A stretch of DNA of 7,949 nucleotides from Caldisericota bacterium (GCA_030642335.1 DAOWNX010000030.1:1-7949); one strand, 5' to 3'. Positions 1-7,051 are shown, counted from the first letter of the stretch. Program-made: numbers and translations. Notes: generated by a model from the letters alone, not told the origin.

Positions 1-957
1 ATGGCGGAGAAACAAGCAGAAGTAATACCGGATACGTTATGGGATATGATGATTCTAGGAGCAGGGCCTGGAGGGCTTACTGCAGGTATTTATGCAGGAA
101 GAAGCGGCCTAAATGTGATGATTCTTGAAAAACTTTCTCCAGGTGGGCAAATTGCCGTAAGCGAGCAGATTGATAATTACCCTGGATTTCCTGATGGAAT
201 AAGCGGAACTGAGCTTGTAGAAAGAATGGAAAAGCAGGCCGTCCGATTTGGTACAAGAATTGTAATGGAAGAGGGAATGAGAATTAGTAAGGAGGGTAAG
301 CTGTTTATAGTGGAGACGCCAGGGGACAAAAAGTACAGAACAAAGACAATAATTATTTCTACTGGTGCAGATCCTGTAAAACTTCCTGTTCCTGAAGAAG
401 AAAAGTTTAAAGGAAAAGGTGTATCATATTGTGCAACTTGTGATGCAGCTTTTTTTAGAGGAAAAGATGTTGCAATTGTAGGGGGTGGTGATACAGCAAT
501 TGCTGATGCTTTACATCTTACGCGATTTGCAAATAAAGTAATCATCGTGCATAGACGAAGAGAATTACGTGCTGTAAAGGCTCTTCAGGAAGAGGTTTTT
601 GCAAATCCTAAAGTAGTATTCCAGTGGGATTCTATTCCTTCTCGTGTTATTGGTGACGAAATGGTAGAGGGATTAGAAATTGAAAATGTTAAAACAAAGG
701 AAAAGAAAGTTCTAAAAGTAAATGGCATATTTGCTGCTATAGGAACGGTGCCAAATAGCAAAATAGTTAGAGGAATTGTAGAGTTGGATGAAAAAGGATT
801 TGTAAGAACGAATCACAATAGAGAGACGTCTGTGCCCGGCATCTTTGCTGTAGGTGATGTGAGGGATACACCTTTACGTCAGGTTATTACAGCGGCAGGA
901 GATGGGGCAATTGCTGAATTTTCAGCGGAAAATTATATAAAATTGATGGAGAGGTGA
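1..957 (+). CDS. trxB: Thioredoxin reductase (NADPH, FAD-dependent)
   Basis: This 318-residue cytosolic flavoprotein passes electrons from NADPH through FAD and a redox disulfide to a thioredoxin-like partner. The FAD-binding Gly motif GAGPGG lies at residues 20-25. The redox-active pair C144-A-T-C147 sits in the typical VSYCATCDAAFF context. The second dinucleotide fold has GGGDTA at 161-166, and HRRRELR at 184-190 is the usual NADPH-preference signature. The C-terminal FAD motif contains G285-D286 and continues to RQVITAAGDGA. Length matches low-molecular-weight bacterial TrxB. About 14 residues precede the first beta strand, slightly more than usual. The ATG is the first base of the window, so neither its ribosome site nor any upstream start or promoter can be checked. 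The next gene starts 4 nt after the stop and encodes the likely electron acceptor. Confidence 0.95.
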   Translation: MAEKQAEVIPDTLWDMMILGAGPGGLTAGIYAGRSGLNVMILEKLSPGGQIAVSEQIDNYPGFPDGISGTELVERMEKQAVRFGTRIVMEEGMRISKEGKLFIVETPGDKKYRTKTIIISTGADPVKLPVPEEEKFKGKGVSYCATCDAAFFRGKDVAIVGGGDTAIADALHLTRFANKVIIVHRRRELRAVKALQEEVFANPKVVFQWDSIPSRVIGDEMVEGLEIENVKTKEKKVLKVNGIFAAIGTVPNSKIVRGIVELDEKGFVRTNHNRETSVPGIFAVGDVRDTPLRQVITAAGDGAIAEFSAENYIKLMER

Positions 958-958
958 A
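949..958 (+). promoter_or_regulatory. Ribosome binding site for the GTG-started PDO gene
   Basis: The purine-rich GGAGAGGTGA overlaps the last codons and TGA stop of trxB and lies just before the GTG at 962. It fixes the rare start codon and suggests translational coupling between the two genes. Confidence 0.7.
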
Positions 959-961
959 GAA

Positions 962-1636
962 GTGGAAAAATTATTAAAGGAACAAGATGTGCAGTACATC
1001 AAGGAGTTATTTGACAGAGACCTTGTAAACCCAGTGGAGCTTGTATTGTTTTTAGAAAGCGAAGGTTCAGATAAAGTTACAGCTGCTAACGGTCAATATT
1101 TTCAGTATACGGAAGAAATTATTAAAGAAGTTTCAGAGATCTCGGATAAGATAAAATTGACTGTTTACAAAGATGACAAAGGAAAAGAAAAAGAATATGG
1201 AGTAAAGGAAATTAGTGCACTATTTATTCAGGGAAAAAATACTGATAAGAACGTTGTTTTTTACGGGATTCCATCAGGACATGAATTTTCAAGCTTGCTT
1301 GAGGATATTGTAAATGTTTCCCAAGGAACAACGCGGCTTTCTCCGGCATCGAAAAAGACAATTCAGAATATCAAAGTTCCTGTCGAGATTCTTGTTTTTA
1401 TTACTCCAACTTGTCCGCACTGCCCTAAGGCCGTAAAAACTGCACATCAGCTTGCGATGGAAAACAAACTGATAAATGCTGCTATGGTTGAAGCTAATGA
1501 ATTTCCTGAACTATCTAAAAAATATAACGTTTATGCTGTACCAAAAGTAGTAATAAATGAGAAAGTGCAGTTTGAAGGTGCTTTACCGGAAAACATGTTC
1601 TTAAATAAAGTGCTTTCTGCTGTCGATGAGTCTTAA
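962..1636 (+). CDS. Protein disulfide oxidoreductase (two-thioredoxin-fold, glutaredoxin-like PDO)
   Basis: This 224-residue protein belongs to the thermophile PDO family (Pyrococcus furiosus PDO type), which has two tandem thioredoxin folds and handles cytosolic protein disulfides. The C-terminal fold is intact: the active site C151-P-H-C154 follows a TPT strand end, and the cis-proline is P194 in YAVPK. The N-terminal fold (about 1-115) keeps family hallmarks such as VNPVEL and, near 84-95, GIPSGHEFSSLLEDIV, but has no cysteine pair. By recalled alignment, the archaeal CQYC falls on G44-Q-Y-F47 here. The start is GTG, chosen because GGAGAGGTGA (949-958) supplies a ribosome site overlapping the trxB stop. 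Cotranscription with trxB suggests PDO is the reductase's substrate in place of a classical thioredoxin. The family is clear; loss of the first active site rests on recall of the archaeal sequence. Confidence 0.88.
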   Translation: MEKLLKEQDVQYIKELFDRDLVNPVELVLFLESEGSDKVTAANGQYFQYTEEIIKEVSEISDKIKLTVYKDDKGKEKEYGVKEISALFIQGKNTDKNVVFYGIPSGHEFSSLLEDIVNVSQGTTRLSPASKKTIQNIKVPVEILVFITPTCPHCPKAVKTAHQLAMENKLINAAMVEANEFPELSKKYNVYAVPKVVINEKVQFEGALPENMFLNKVLSAVDES

Positions 1637-1660
1637 AAGTAGAAATTTAATTGAAAAATA

Positions 1661-1681
1661 AAAGGGGCTTTCGCCCCCTTT
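1661..1681. terminator. Bidirectional rho-independent terminator between convergent operons
   Basis: AAAGGGG (1661-1667) pairs with CCCCTTT (1675-1681) around a short loop; an alternative register is GGGGC/GCCCC with a TTTC loop. Read on the minus strand, the hairpin is followed by TTTTATTTTTC, a good U-tract, so it is a strong terminator for the argF operon. Read on the plus strand the tail is only TTTATT, so it should also end the trxB-PDO transcript, though less cleanly. It occupies most of the 46-base gap between the two stop codons. Confidence 0.85.
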
Positions 1682-1682
1682 A

Positions 1683-2615
1683 TTACATTAGTAGTGTAAG
1701 AATTGCTTTTTGGATATGTAACCTGTTTTCTGCCTGGTCAAAAACGACAGAATGAATTCCATCAATCACTGAATCGGTGATTTCTTCTCCTCTATGAGCA
1801 GGTAAACAGTGCATTATAATGACGTCTTTTTTAGCTTTTGAAATGATTGCATCATTTATTTGGTATGGTTTCATTATTTTTACTCGCTTACTGTGCTGCG
1901 CCTCATCTCCCATCGATGCCCATACATCAGTATAGATGACGTCTGCATCTTTTACTGCTTTCTCGGCATCATTTGTGATAAGTACAGAGCCGCCTGATTC
2001 TTTTGCAAACTGTTTTGCATCTTTTATAACATCTTTTTTAGGTTCGTATCCTTTTGGAGTAACGACTGCGATGTTCATACCAAATTTTGTTGCACCAAAA
2101 AGAAGAGAGTGGCATACATTATTTCCATCGCCCAGGTATGCAATTTTTATCTTCTCTAACTTGTTCTTTTTTTCTTTGATAGTAAGGAGATCACCCATGA
2201 TTTGACATGGGTGTGAAAAATCTGATAAGGCATTTATTACGGGTACTGTCCCATGATCTCTCAACTCCTCAAGTGTTTTATGTGAATAAACTCTTGCTAC
2301 AACACCGTGCAGATATCTAGAAAGAACTTTTCCTGTGTCCGCTACTGTTTCCCCTCGTTTTAATTGCATATTTGATGTGTCCAGGATAAGTGCTTGGGCA
2401 CCAAGCTCAAAGATTGCAACTGCAAAGGAGATTCTTGTGCGGGTGGAGGGTTTTTCAAAAATTACACCAATAGATTTTCCATCAAGGAGTTTTTCATCTT
2501 TTCCCGCGTAATGGTCAAGCTTTAAACATTCTCCCAGGTCGATAATTTCTTTGAGCTCTTCTTGTGTAAAATCTTTAATTGTTAGAAATGATTTACCTTT
2601 GAGATTTATTGACAT
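1683..2615 (-). CDS. argF: Ornithine carbamoyltransferase
   Basis: This 310-residue cytosolic enzyme transfers the carbamoyl group from carbamoyl phosphate to L-ornithine, giving citrulline and phosphate, in arginine synthesis (or the reverse in catabolism). The carbamoyl-phosphate loop FEKPSTRTR ends in S57-T-R-T-R61, HPCQ is at 135-138, the ornithine-binding part TDVWASMGDE includes D230 and S234-M-G236, and HCLPAHRGEE begins at H269. The SMG and HCLP motifs separate it from aspartate carbamoyltransferase. Length is normal. The ATG overlaps the stop of the upstream GTPase-like gene by one base (TAATG), so translation is probably coupled. No other arginine-pathway gene is in the window, so biosynthetic versus catabolic use is undecided; the symbol argF is given by function. 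It is followed by the terminator at 1661-1681. Confidence 0.96.
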   Translation of the reverse strand: MSINLKGKSFLTIKDFTQEELKEIIDLGECLKLDHYAGKDEKLLDGKSIGVIFEKPSTRTRISFAVAIFELGAQALILDTSNMQLKRGETVADTGKVLSRYLHGVVARVYSHKTLEELRDHGTVPVINALSDFSHPCQIMGDLLTIKEKKNKLEKIKIAYLGDGNNVCHSLLFGATKFGMNIAVVTPKGYEPKKDVIKDAKQFAKESGGSVLITNDAEKAVKDADVIYTDVWASMGDEAQHSKRVKIMKPYQINDAIISKAKKDVIIMHCLPAHRGEEITDSVIDGIHSVVFDQAENRLHIQKAILTLLM

Positions 2616-3937
2616 TATTTGTCTCCAAACCGCTCTTTAATTATATCTTCGAGGTCAGGTTTACCAATTTCTTCAAGTTCGTAGGTGATTCTTACTGCTG
2701 GTTTGTTGATTTTTACAACTTTTCTCAAGTCAATTGGAGTGCCGATGATAACAAGGTCTGCTGGTATTTTATTAATAGTTTCTTCCAGCTCTTTTATCTG
2801 ATTTGGACTGTATCCCATTGCGGGTAAAACATTTCTTGTCTGTTTGTATTTATCATATGTTGCTTTGATTGAGCCCACAGCGTAAGGATAAGGAGATATT
2901 ATTTCTTTTGCTCCCCATTTCATAGCTGTCACATATCCTGCACCGTAGCTCATTCCTCCGTGTGTGACTGTTGGGCCATCCTCTATTACTATTACTCTTT
3001 TTCCTTTAATTGATTCCCCACCTTCGACGTATGTAGGTGATGCTGCATCAATGAGAATTGCCTTTGGATTGAGCTCTCTTGCATTTTTCCTTATTTCTTC
3101 AATCGCCTCAATAGGGGCTGTGTCTTCTTTATTTATTACAATTACATCTGCCATTCTGAAATTTGTTTCTCCGGGATAATACTTTACTTCATGTCCTGGC
3201 CGCAAAGGATCAGCTACAACAATTTGTAGATCTGCATGATAAAAGGGTATATCATTGTTTCCGCCATCCCAGATGATGATATCTGCTTCTTTTTCTGCTT
3301 CTCTTAAGATTTTTTCATAATCTACACCAGCATATATTATTGCACCCAAATCAATGTGTGGTTCGTATTCTTCTCTTTCTTCAATTGTGCATTTGTATTT
3401 GTCAAGATCTTCGTATGTTGCAAACCTTTCACTAATTTGCTTTGAAAGGTCTCCATATGGCATAGGGTGTCGAATTGAAACTACTCTTTTTCCCATTTCT
3501 CTAAGTATTTTTACCACTTTTCTGGTTGTTTGACTTTTTCCGCATCCTGTTCTTATTGCGCATACAGAGATTAGAGGTACATTAGATTTAACCATTGTAC
3601 TCTCTGGCCCCATAAGCCAAAAATCTGCACCAGCTGCCATTACTTCTGATGCTTTGTGCATTACATATTCATGAGGGGTATCGCTATAGGCAAACACAAC
3701 TTTGTCTATGTGGTTCTTTTTAATAAGCTCTATAAGCTCTGTTTCTGGATGAATAGGAATGCCATTTGGGTAAAGACTGCCTGCAAGTATGGCGGGATAC
3801 ATTCGTCCATCGATGTTTGGGATCTGTGTTGCTGTAAAAGCGACAATGTCATACCGCTCATTGTCTCTGAAGTAAACATTAAAATTATGGAAATCTCTTC
3901 CAGCTGCTCCCATAATAATTACTTTTGTTTTTTCCAT
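2615..3937 (-). CDS. COG2403-type P-loop GTPase-like protein, related to cyclic 2,3-diphosphoglycerate synthetase
   Basis: This 440-residue cytosolic protein has an N-terminal Rossmann-like segment (about 1-115, starting VIIMGAAGRDFHNF). A nucleotide-binding domain follows, with a P-loop T130-G-C-G-K134-S-Q-T137, DGGNND at 224-229, a GTPase-style N269-K-E-D272, and the diagnostic EDGPTVTHGGM at 319-329. These match the COG2403 family, whose characterised relative is the cyclic 2,3-diphosphoglycerate synthetase of Methanothermus fervidus, which closes an intramolecular phosphoanhydride using ATP. Whether bacterial members make the same product is not established, so the substrate here is left open. 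The start is supported by AAAGGAG (3946-3952) at good spacing and by a promoter just upstream. It is first in an operon with argF, whose ATG overlaps its stop by one base, which suggests related metabolism. Family assignment is firm, exact function is not. Confidence 0.85.
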   Translation of the reverse strand: MEKTKVIIMGAAGRDFHNFNVYFRDNERYDIVAFTATQIPNIDGRMYPAILAGSLYPNGIPIHPETELIELIKKNHIDKVVFAYSDTPHEYVMHKASEVMAAGADFWLMGPESTMVKSNVPLISVCAIRTGCGKSQTTRKVVKILREMGKRVVSIRHPMPYGDLSKQISERFATYEDLDKYKCTIEEREEYEPHIDLGAIIYAGVDYEKILREAEKEADIIIWDGGNNDIPFYHADLQIVVADPLRPGHEVKYYPGETNFRMADVIVINKEDTAPIEAIEEIRKNARELNPKAILIDAASPTYVEGGESIKGKRVIVIEDGPTVTHGGMSYGAGYVTAMKWGAKEIISPYPYAVGSIKATYDKYKQTRNVLPAMGYSPNQIKELEETINKIPADLVIIGTPIDLRKVVKINKPAVRITYELEEIGKPDLEDIIKERFGDK

Positions 3938-3976
3938 GAGTCATTCTCCTTTTAAGATTTTATTAATAACAATCAG

Positions 3977-4004
3977 AATATAGCATTTTAAAAATATATG
4001 TCAA
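3977..4004 (-). promoter_or_regulatory. Sigma-70-type promoter of the COG2403-argF operon
   Basis: On the minus strand a perfect -35 TTGACA (3999-4004) is followed after 16 bases by -10 TATATT (3977-3982), one mismatch from consensus. Transcription would begin near 3970, leaving a leader of about 30 nt that contains AAAGGAG at 3946-3952. No operator or riboswitch-like fold is visible in so short a leader. Confidence 0.8.
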
Positions 4005-4144
4005 TTGAAAGTAGGTAAAAAGCTGTTGTAGAGAATAGGCAAAGGAAAAGTTGTCATCCAAATTCAGAAATTTTTTAATATTCACTCATATTGTACTGAT
4101 ATTGCCATTCTTTGGATCGGGTAGTTGCATATTTTTAATTTTCT

Positions 4145-4210
4145 TTATGCCGAGAAAGCTTCTACATAGTCGTCTCCTATGTTAATCAGGGATGGGATTT
4201 CTCTTATCAC
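4145..4210 (-). other. Possible 21-codon open frame or coding remnant in the intergenic gap
   Basis: Within the roughly 280-bp gap lies a short minus-strand frame (GTG at 4208-4210, TAA at 4145-4147) reading in part IREIPSLINIGDDYVEAF. It looks protein-like, and the pattern resembles the cis-proline strand and following hairpin of glutaredoxin-like folds. Just downstream, another frame gives MQLPDPKNGNISTI (4086-4130). The start has only a poorly spaced AAAGG, and no full gene can be built, so this may be a decayed gene, a microprotein, or chance. The rest of the gap, apart from the promoter at 3977-4004, shows nothing recognisable. Confidence 0.2.
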
Positions 4211-4217
4211 CTTTTAT

Positions 4218-5669
4218 TTAAAATCTAATATTATATACAAGCAGGAATGCAAGTATCTGCAAGATATATTTACTTATTACTTCCGGAGGTGTTTTATCAA
4301 TTTCTATCTCGATTGTTTCTGACAATTCTTTTGCGGCCTCTACTATTCTGCCTGCAATTATTTCTGCTACTTTTTTGGAGAATGTTTTTTCTCTGATGAT
4401 GCGATTATATATGACTCTATATAAAGCATTTTCTTCTTTAAAGTTTTTGATGAAAATGTTTTCTAAAAGTTCTAGGGAAACTTGTGCAATATCATTTTTT
4501 TCTGTTTCGGACATATTGGGAGGAAGAGTAGTTATGGATTGACTTAATGCTTGCCGTAAGGCAAGTGAAATCTTTTTAGGATCTGTAACGTTTTTAAGTG
4601 ATTCTTTTAGGGAAGGAAAGAGTGAATAAGCCTTGTATGAAAGAAACGTGATATAGCCGAGATAAGAATCTATATTAAGCAATCGTTTTAGTTGCTCGGT
4701 GGAGATTATTCTTATCGCTTTATCGGTTGGACTTGTGGAAAGAATATTTAACATTTCTTTCGTTATGACATACATCATATTAAAAATATCGTAATTTTCT
4801 CCGTAAGATATGTAAAGATTGAGGAATTTGGCATCGTCTCGTGTAATTACTTGTCCATGATTTTGAAATCCCCACACTAATGCATGTGCAGTTGTTTTTG
4901 AAAGCATTATGCGTTCTTGCTCAGGTTTATCTTTGAACATATATTTGTAGAGGAAACTGTAGGCGTACGATTCTCCTGTAGTAAGAGCTCGGTAACACAT
5001 ATTTACGACAGTTGGATTAATTTGGGAAACAATTGGCGTGATATAGTTTGTTGTTGTGTTTATCGCAATATCAACAGCATCTTCTCTTTTTATTCCAGTC
5101 GTTGCTATGATTTGCGTTGCAAGCCTTAATGCTAGAGGAAAGAAATCTGAAGATATTTTCTCGTATAAGTGCAAGAAAGGATAATATCCTTCGATGGCTG
5201 ATATGTTGAGATTTTCTATTAAAGGGTGCTCCATCTGCATATCCAGTGGGCCAAGCTCTGATTGAGGGCCCATAACGATTTCATCAGCCCCGAGAGCCAT
5301 TAATGTGGCAGCACTTTTTGCATACAGCGGGATAATTGCTTTAAGTTTTTTACATTTGGACCGTATTACATTTACCATTTGGTATGCTGGATGTGGATAG
5401 CCTCCTCCCGAAAGTATTACCATATCGATGCGAGTTTTTTCTGGTGGTGTGGGAATTTTATTCAGTTGATCGATGAGATCGAACATGTCATCCCGATTGA
5501 TAGCAGTATTTTCACCATAGGTAAAAAATAGCAAATAGCGATATTCTTCAGATTCTTTTTCTTTCGCTGGAGGGACGAGTGATTTTAACGGCAATTTTTC
5601 CTTCTGGACTTCTTCATTTCTTTTTTTTTGTTTCTTTGCCTTGCTGTTTTTTTTCTTTTTCTTTTCCAT
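4218..5669 (-). CDS. SDH_sah-type serine protease (ClpP/crotonase fold) with Lys-rich N-terminus and long C-terminal extension
   Basis: This 483-residue protein belongs to the so-called serine dehydrogenase proteinase (SDH_sah) family, related to SppA/ClpP-fold peptidases. The core is at about 43-200. S87-G-G-G90 is the probable oxyanion-hole segment, the likely nucleophile is S119 in AKSAATLMALGADE (117-130), and GPQSELGPLD (134-143) closes the site. Instead of the membrane anchor common in this family, residues 1-42 hold about 15 lysines and no hydrophobic segment, suggesting a cytosolic protein with a nucleic-acid- or surface-binding tail. Residues beyond about 200 are predicted helical and match nothing I recognise; the final ILQILAFLLVYNIRF is short and hydrophobic. 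The start has a strong AAAGGAG (5676-5682). It lies 14 nt after the beta-CASP-like gene, in the same operon. The fold is fairly sure; proteolysis itself and its targets are unproven. Confidence 0.8.
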   Translation of the reverse strand: MEKKKKKNSKAKKQKKRNEEVQKEKLPLKSLVPPAKEKESEEYRYLLFFTYGENTAINRDDMFDLIDQLNKIPTPPEKTRIDMVILSGGGYPHPAYQMVNVIRSKCKKLKAIIPLYAKSAATLMALGADEIVMGPQSELGPLDMQMEHPLIENLNISAIEGYYPFLHLYEKISSDFFPLALRLATQIIATTGIKREDAVDIAINTTTNYITPIVSQINPTVVNMCYRALTTGESYAYSFLYKYMFKDKPEQERIMLSKTTAHALVWGFQNHGQVITRDDAKFLNLYISYGENYDIFNMMYVITKEMLNILSTSPTDKAIRIISTEQLKRLLNIDSYLGYITFLSYKAYSLFPSLKESLKNVTDPKKISLALRQALSQSITTLPPNMSETEKNDIAQVSLELLENIFIKNFKEENALYRVIYNRIIREKTFSKKVAEIIAGRIVEAAKELSETIEIEIDKTPPEVISKYILQILAFLLVYNIRF

Positions 5670-5683
5670 TATTTTCTCCTTTT

Positions 5684-6994
5684 TTAAAAATTATATATAA
5701 CGCCTTTTTCAAGTATTTTAACATTGTCAGATGCAATTTCAAATCTTTCAGGAATCTGCGTGTGAATGGGAAGCAGGATTTCGGGGTTAATTTCCCGGGC
5801 CATATGTAGCAGGTCCGGTTGTGCTGCATGCCCTGGCGAGTGAATATTGAAATATGGTATATTGAACATCTTTAGCCAATTTAGAAGAATTTTTGCATTT
5901 TCTGCGTCAATGCTTGACAATGGTTCTCCACCTGAATGAATGTATAGCGCACCTTTTTCAGGTTTTATATCTATAAGCTCCGGTGTGCTCATAAAGTCAA
6001 GTAGCATTACAATATTTTTCTGATCTTTACAGACATATGCTGCATCAACAAATGTTCCTTTGGGCTCATTTCCCCACGTATTAGGCATTCCTTCAGATTT
6101 ATAAATCAATGTGTTAGGAGATAAAAGAATGTTTTTTGCAAATGTATCTCCTATACTGGAGTAACGGTTTAATATAAAGGCATAGGGCAGGGTTATTACA
6201 AATTTTTTGTTTTTCTCATTTGCGATTTCAAAAAATGTTTGGATTCTGTCTATGTGTGGTTCATATGGATTTGCAAAAAGGATTCCGTTGTATTGCTCAA
6301 GTACGCTAATTGCCTGTTTTTTTAGCTGTTCTTCTGTAAGGTTTGTAACAAACCTCCACCCAAAACGTGTTCCTTCTGTAATTAATATATAGGGGTTATT
6401 GTTTTTTGCATATTTAACAAAATTCCATGATTTTTCATTTGTTCTTCCGTGAAAATAGATATCGCCGGTGTAGAATATATTTCCTTTCGAGGTCTCTATC
6501 TGGAAGGCCAGAGCTCCGGGGATATCGTGGTCAATAGGTATGGGATGTACAGTAAACGGTCCGATTTTAACAGGTTTGTCCATTATTTTTATATTTGAGA
6601 TGTTATTTTTTATGATTCCCTTTTTTTCAAAGAAACTGAGAACTTCTTTGGAATAATTACTCATATACTTTTCTAGCGAATCATCTATAATATCAATGAG
6701 TCCAATGTGATCAAGATGAGCGTGTGAAAAAAATACTGCTTTTATATCGATATCAATTGAGTTTTTTGATGACATAGACCATTCTTTATAGAAGTTCCGT
6801 AATGGTGGAAGTTCTTTTATCGCGATGCGATCATGTACTTTTTTCCAGTTTCTTCCAATAAATGAATCATTGAAGTAAGTACTGTTAATTGAAAATTTTT
6901 TTCCAAAATCAAAGAGTATAGCTGTGCCATTTTCTTCAATAATAATTTTATTGCCACCAATTTCTCTTACTCCGTCAAAAAATATTATTTTCAT
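5684..6994 (-). CDS. RNase J-like beta-CASP metallo-beta-lactamase-fold hydrolase
   Basis: This 436-residue predicted metal-dependent nuclease-like protein begins like RNase J: GVREIGGN at 8-15 and a DFGKKF strand at 29-34. The metal site has H91-A-H-L-D95-H96, then H156 and D178 (in YTGD). A beta-CASP-like region follows, with E207 in TEGTRFG as the probable motif A acid, the SGGEP segment, H389 in SPGHA as motif B, and H411 in LLPIHT as motif C. RNase J is about 555 residues; this protein stops just after motif C, so the C-terminal domain that assists RNase J oligomerisation is absent. All expected metal ligands appear present. Its start has GAGG (7000-7003) five bases before the ATG and an extended -10 promoter upstream. 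It leads an operon with the SDH_sah-type protease. Activity on RNA or DNA is inferred from fold only. Confidence 0.8.
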   Translation of the reverse strand: MKIIFFDGVREIGGNKIIIEENGTAILFDFGKKFSINSTYFNDSFIGRNWKKVHDRIAIKELPPLRNFYKEWSMSSKNSIDIDIKAVFFSHAHLDHIGLIDIIDDSLEKYMSNYSKEVLSFFEKKGIIKNNISNIKIMDKPVKIGPFTVHPIPIDHDIPGALAFQIETSKGNIFYTGDIYFHGRTNEKSWNFVKYAKNNNPYILITEGTRFGWRFVTNLTEEQLKKQAISVLEQYNGILFANPYEPHIDRIQTFFEIANEKNKKFVITLPYAFILNRYSSIGDTFAKNILLSPNTLIYKSEGMPNTWGNEPKGTFVDAAYVCKDQKNIVMLLDFMSTPELIDIKPEKGALYIHSGGEPLSSIDAENAKILLNWLKMFNIPYFNIHSPGHAAQPDLLHMAREINPEILLPIHTQIPERFEIASDNVKILEKGVIYNF

Positions 6995-7022
6995 TTTTTC
7001 CTCACGTTTGTCTTTTTAAAAA

Positions 7023-7050
7023 ATTATACCATCTTGTTTTTAAAACACAA
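7023..7050 (-). promoter_or_regulatory. Extended -10 promoter of the beta-CASP/protease operon
   Basis: The minus strand reads TGGTATAAT, a consensus TATAAT (7023-7028) with the upstream TG of an extended -10. A weak -35 TTGTGT (7045-7050) lies 16 bases further. Transcription would start about 20 nt before the gene's ATG. Confidence 0.7.
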
Positions 7051-7051
7051 A

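Noticed and set aside
177..545. Open frame on the minus strand inside trxB
   Set aside because: It is antisense to a gene with full motif support, its translation has no family features, and it has no ribosome site.
3656..3955. Plus-strand open frame over the start of the COG2403 gene
   Set aside because: It lies opposite a well-supported gene, and its Cys/Phe/Asn-rich translation is typical of an antisense shadow.
4164..4182. Perfect 6-bp inverted repeat ACATAG/CTATGT with a 7-base loop in the gap after the protease gene
   Set aside because: It has no U-tract on either strand and a weak AT-rich stem, so I do not call it a terminator. No convincing terminator is seen for the beta-CASP/protease operon.
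4218..5669. Possibility that this is ClpP or SppA itself
   Set aside because: The length, the AKSAAT nucleophile segment followed by GPQSELGPLD, and the absence of a signal peptide fit SDH_sah better than ClpP or SppA.
5614..5829. Minus-strand open frame spanning the junction of the beta-CASP and protease genes
   Set aside because: It overlaps both genes out of frame, and its lysine-rich tail simply comes from the A-rich start of the protease gene.
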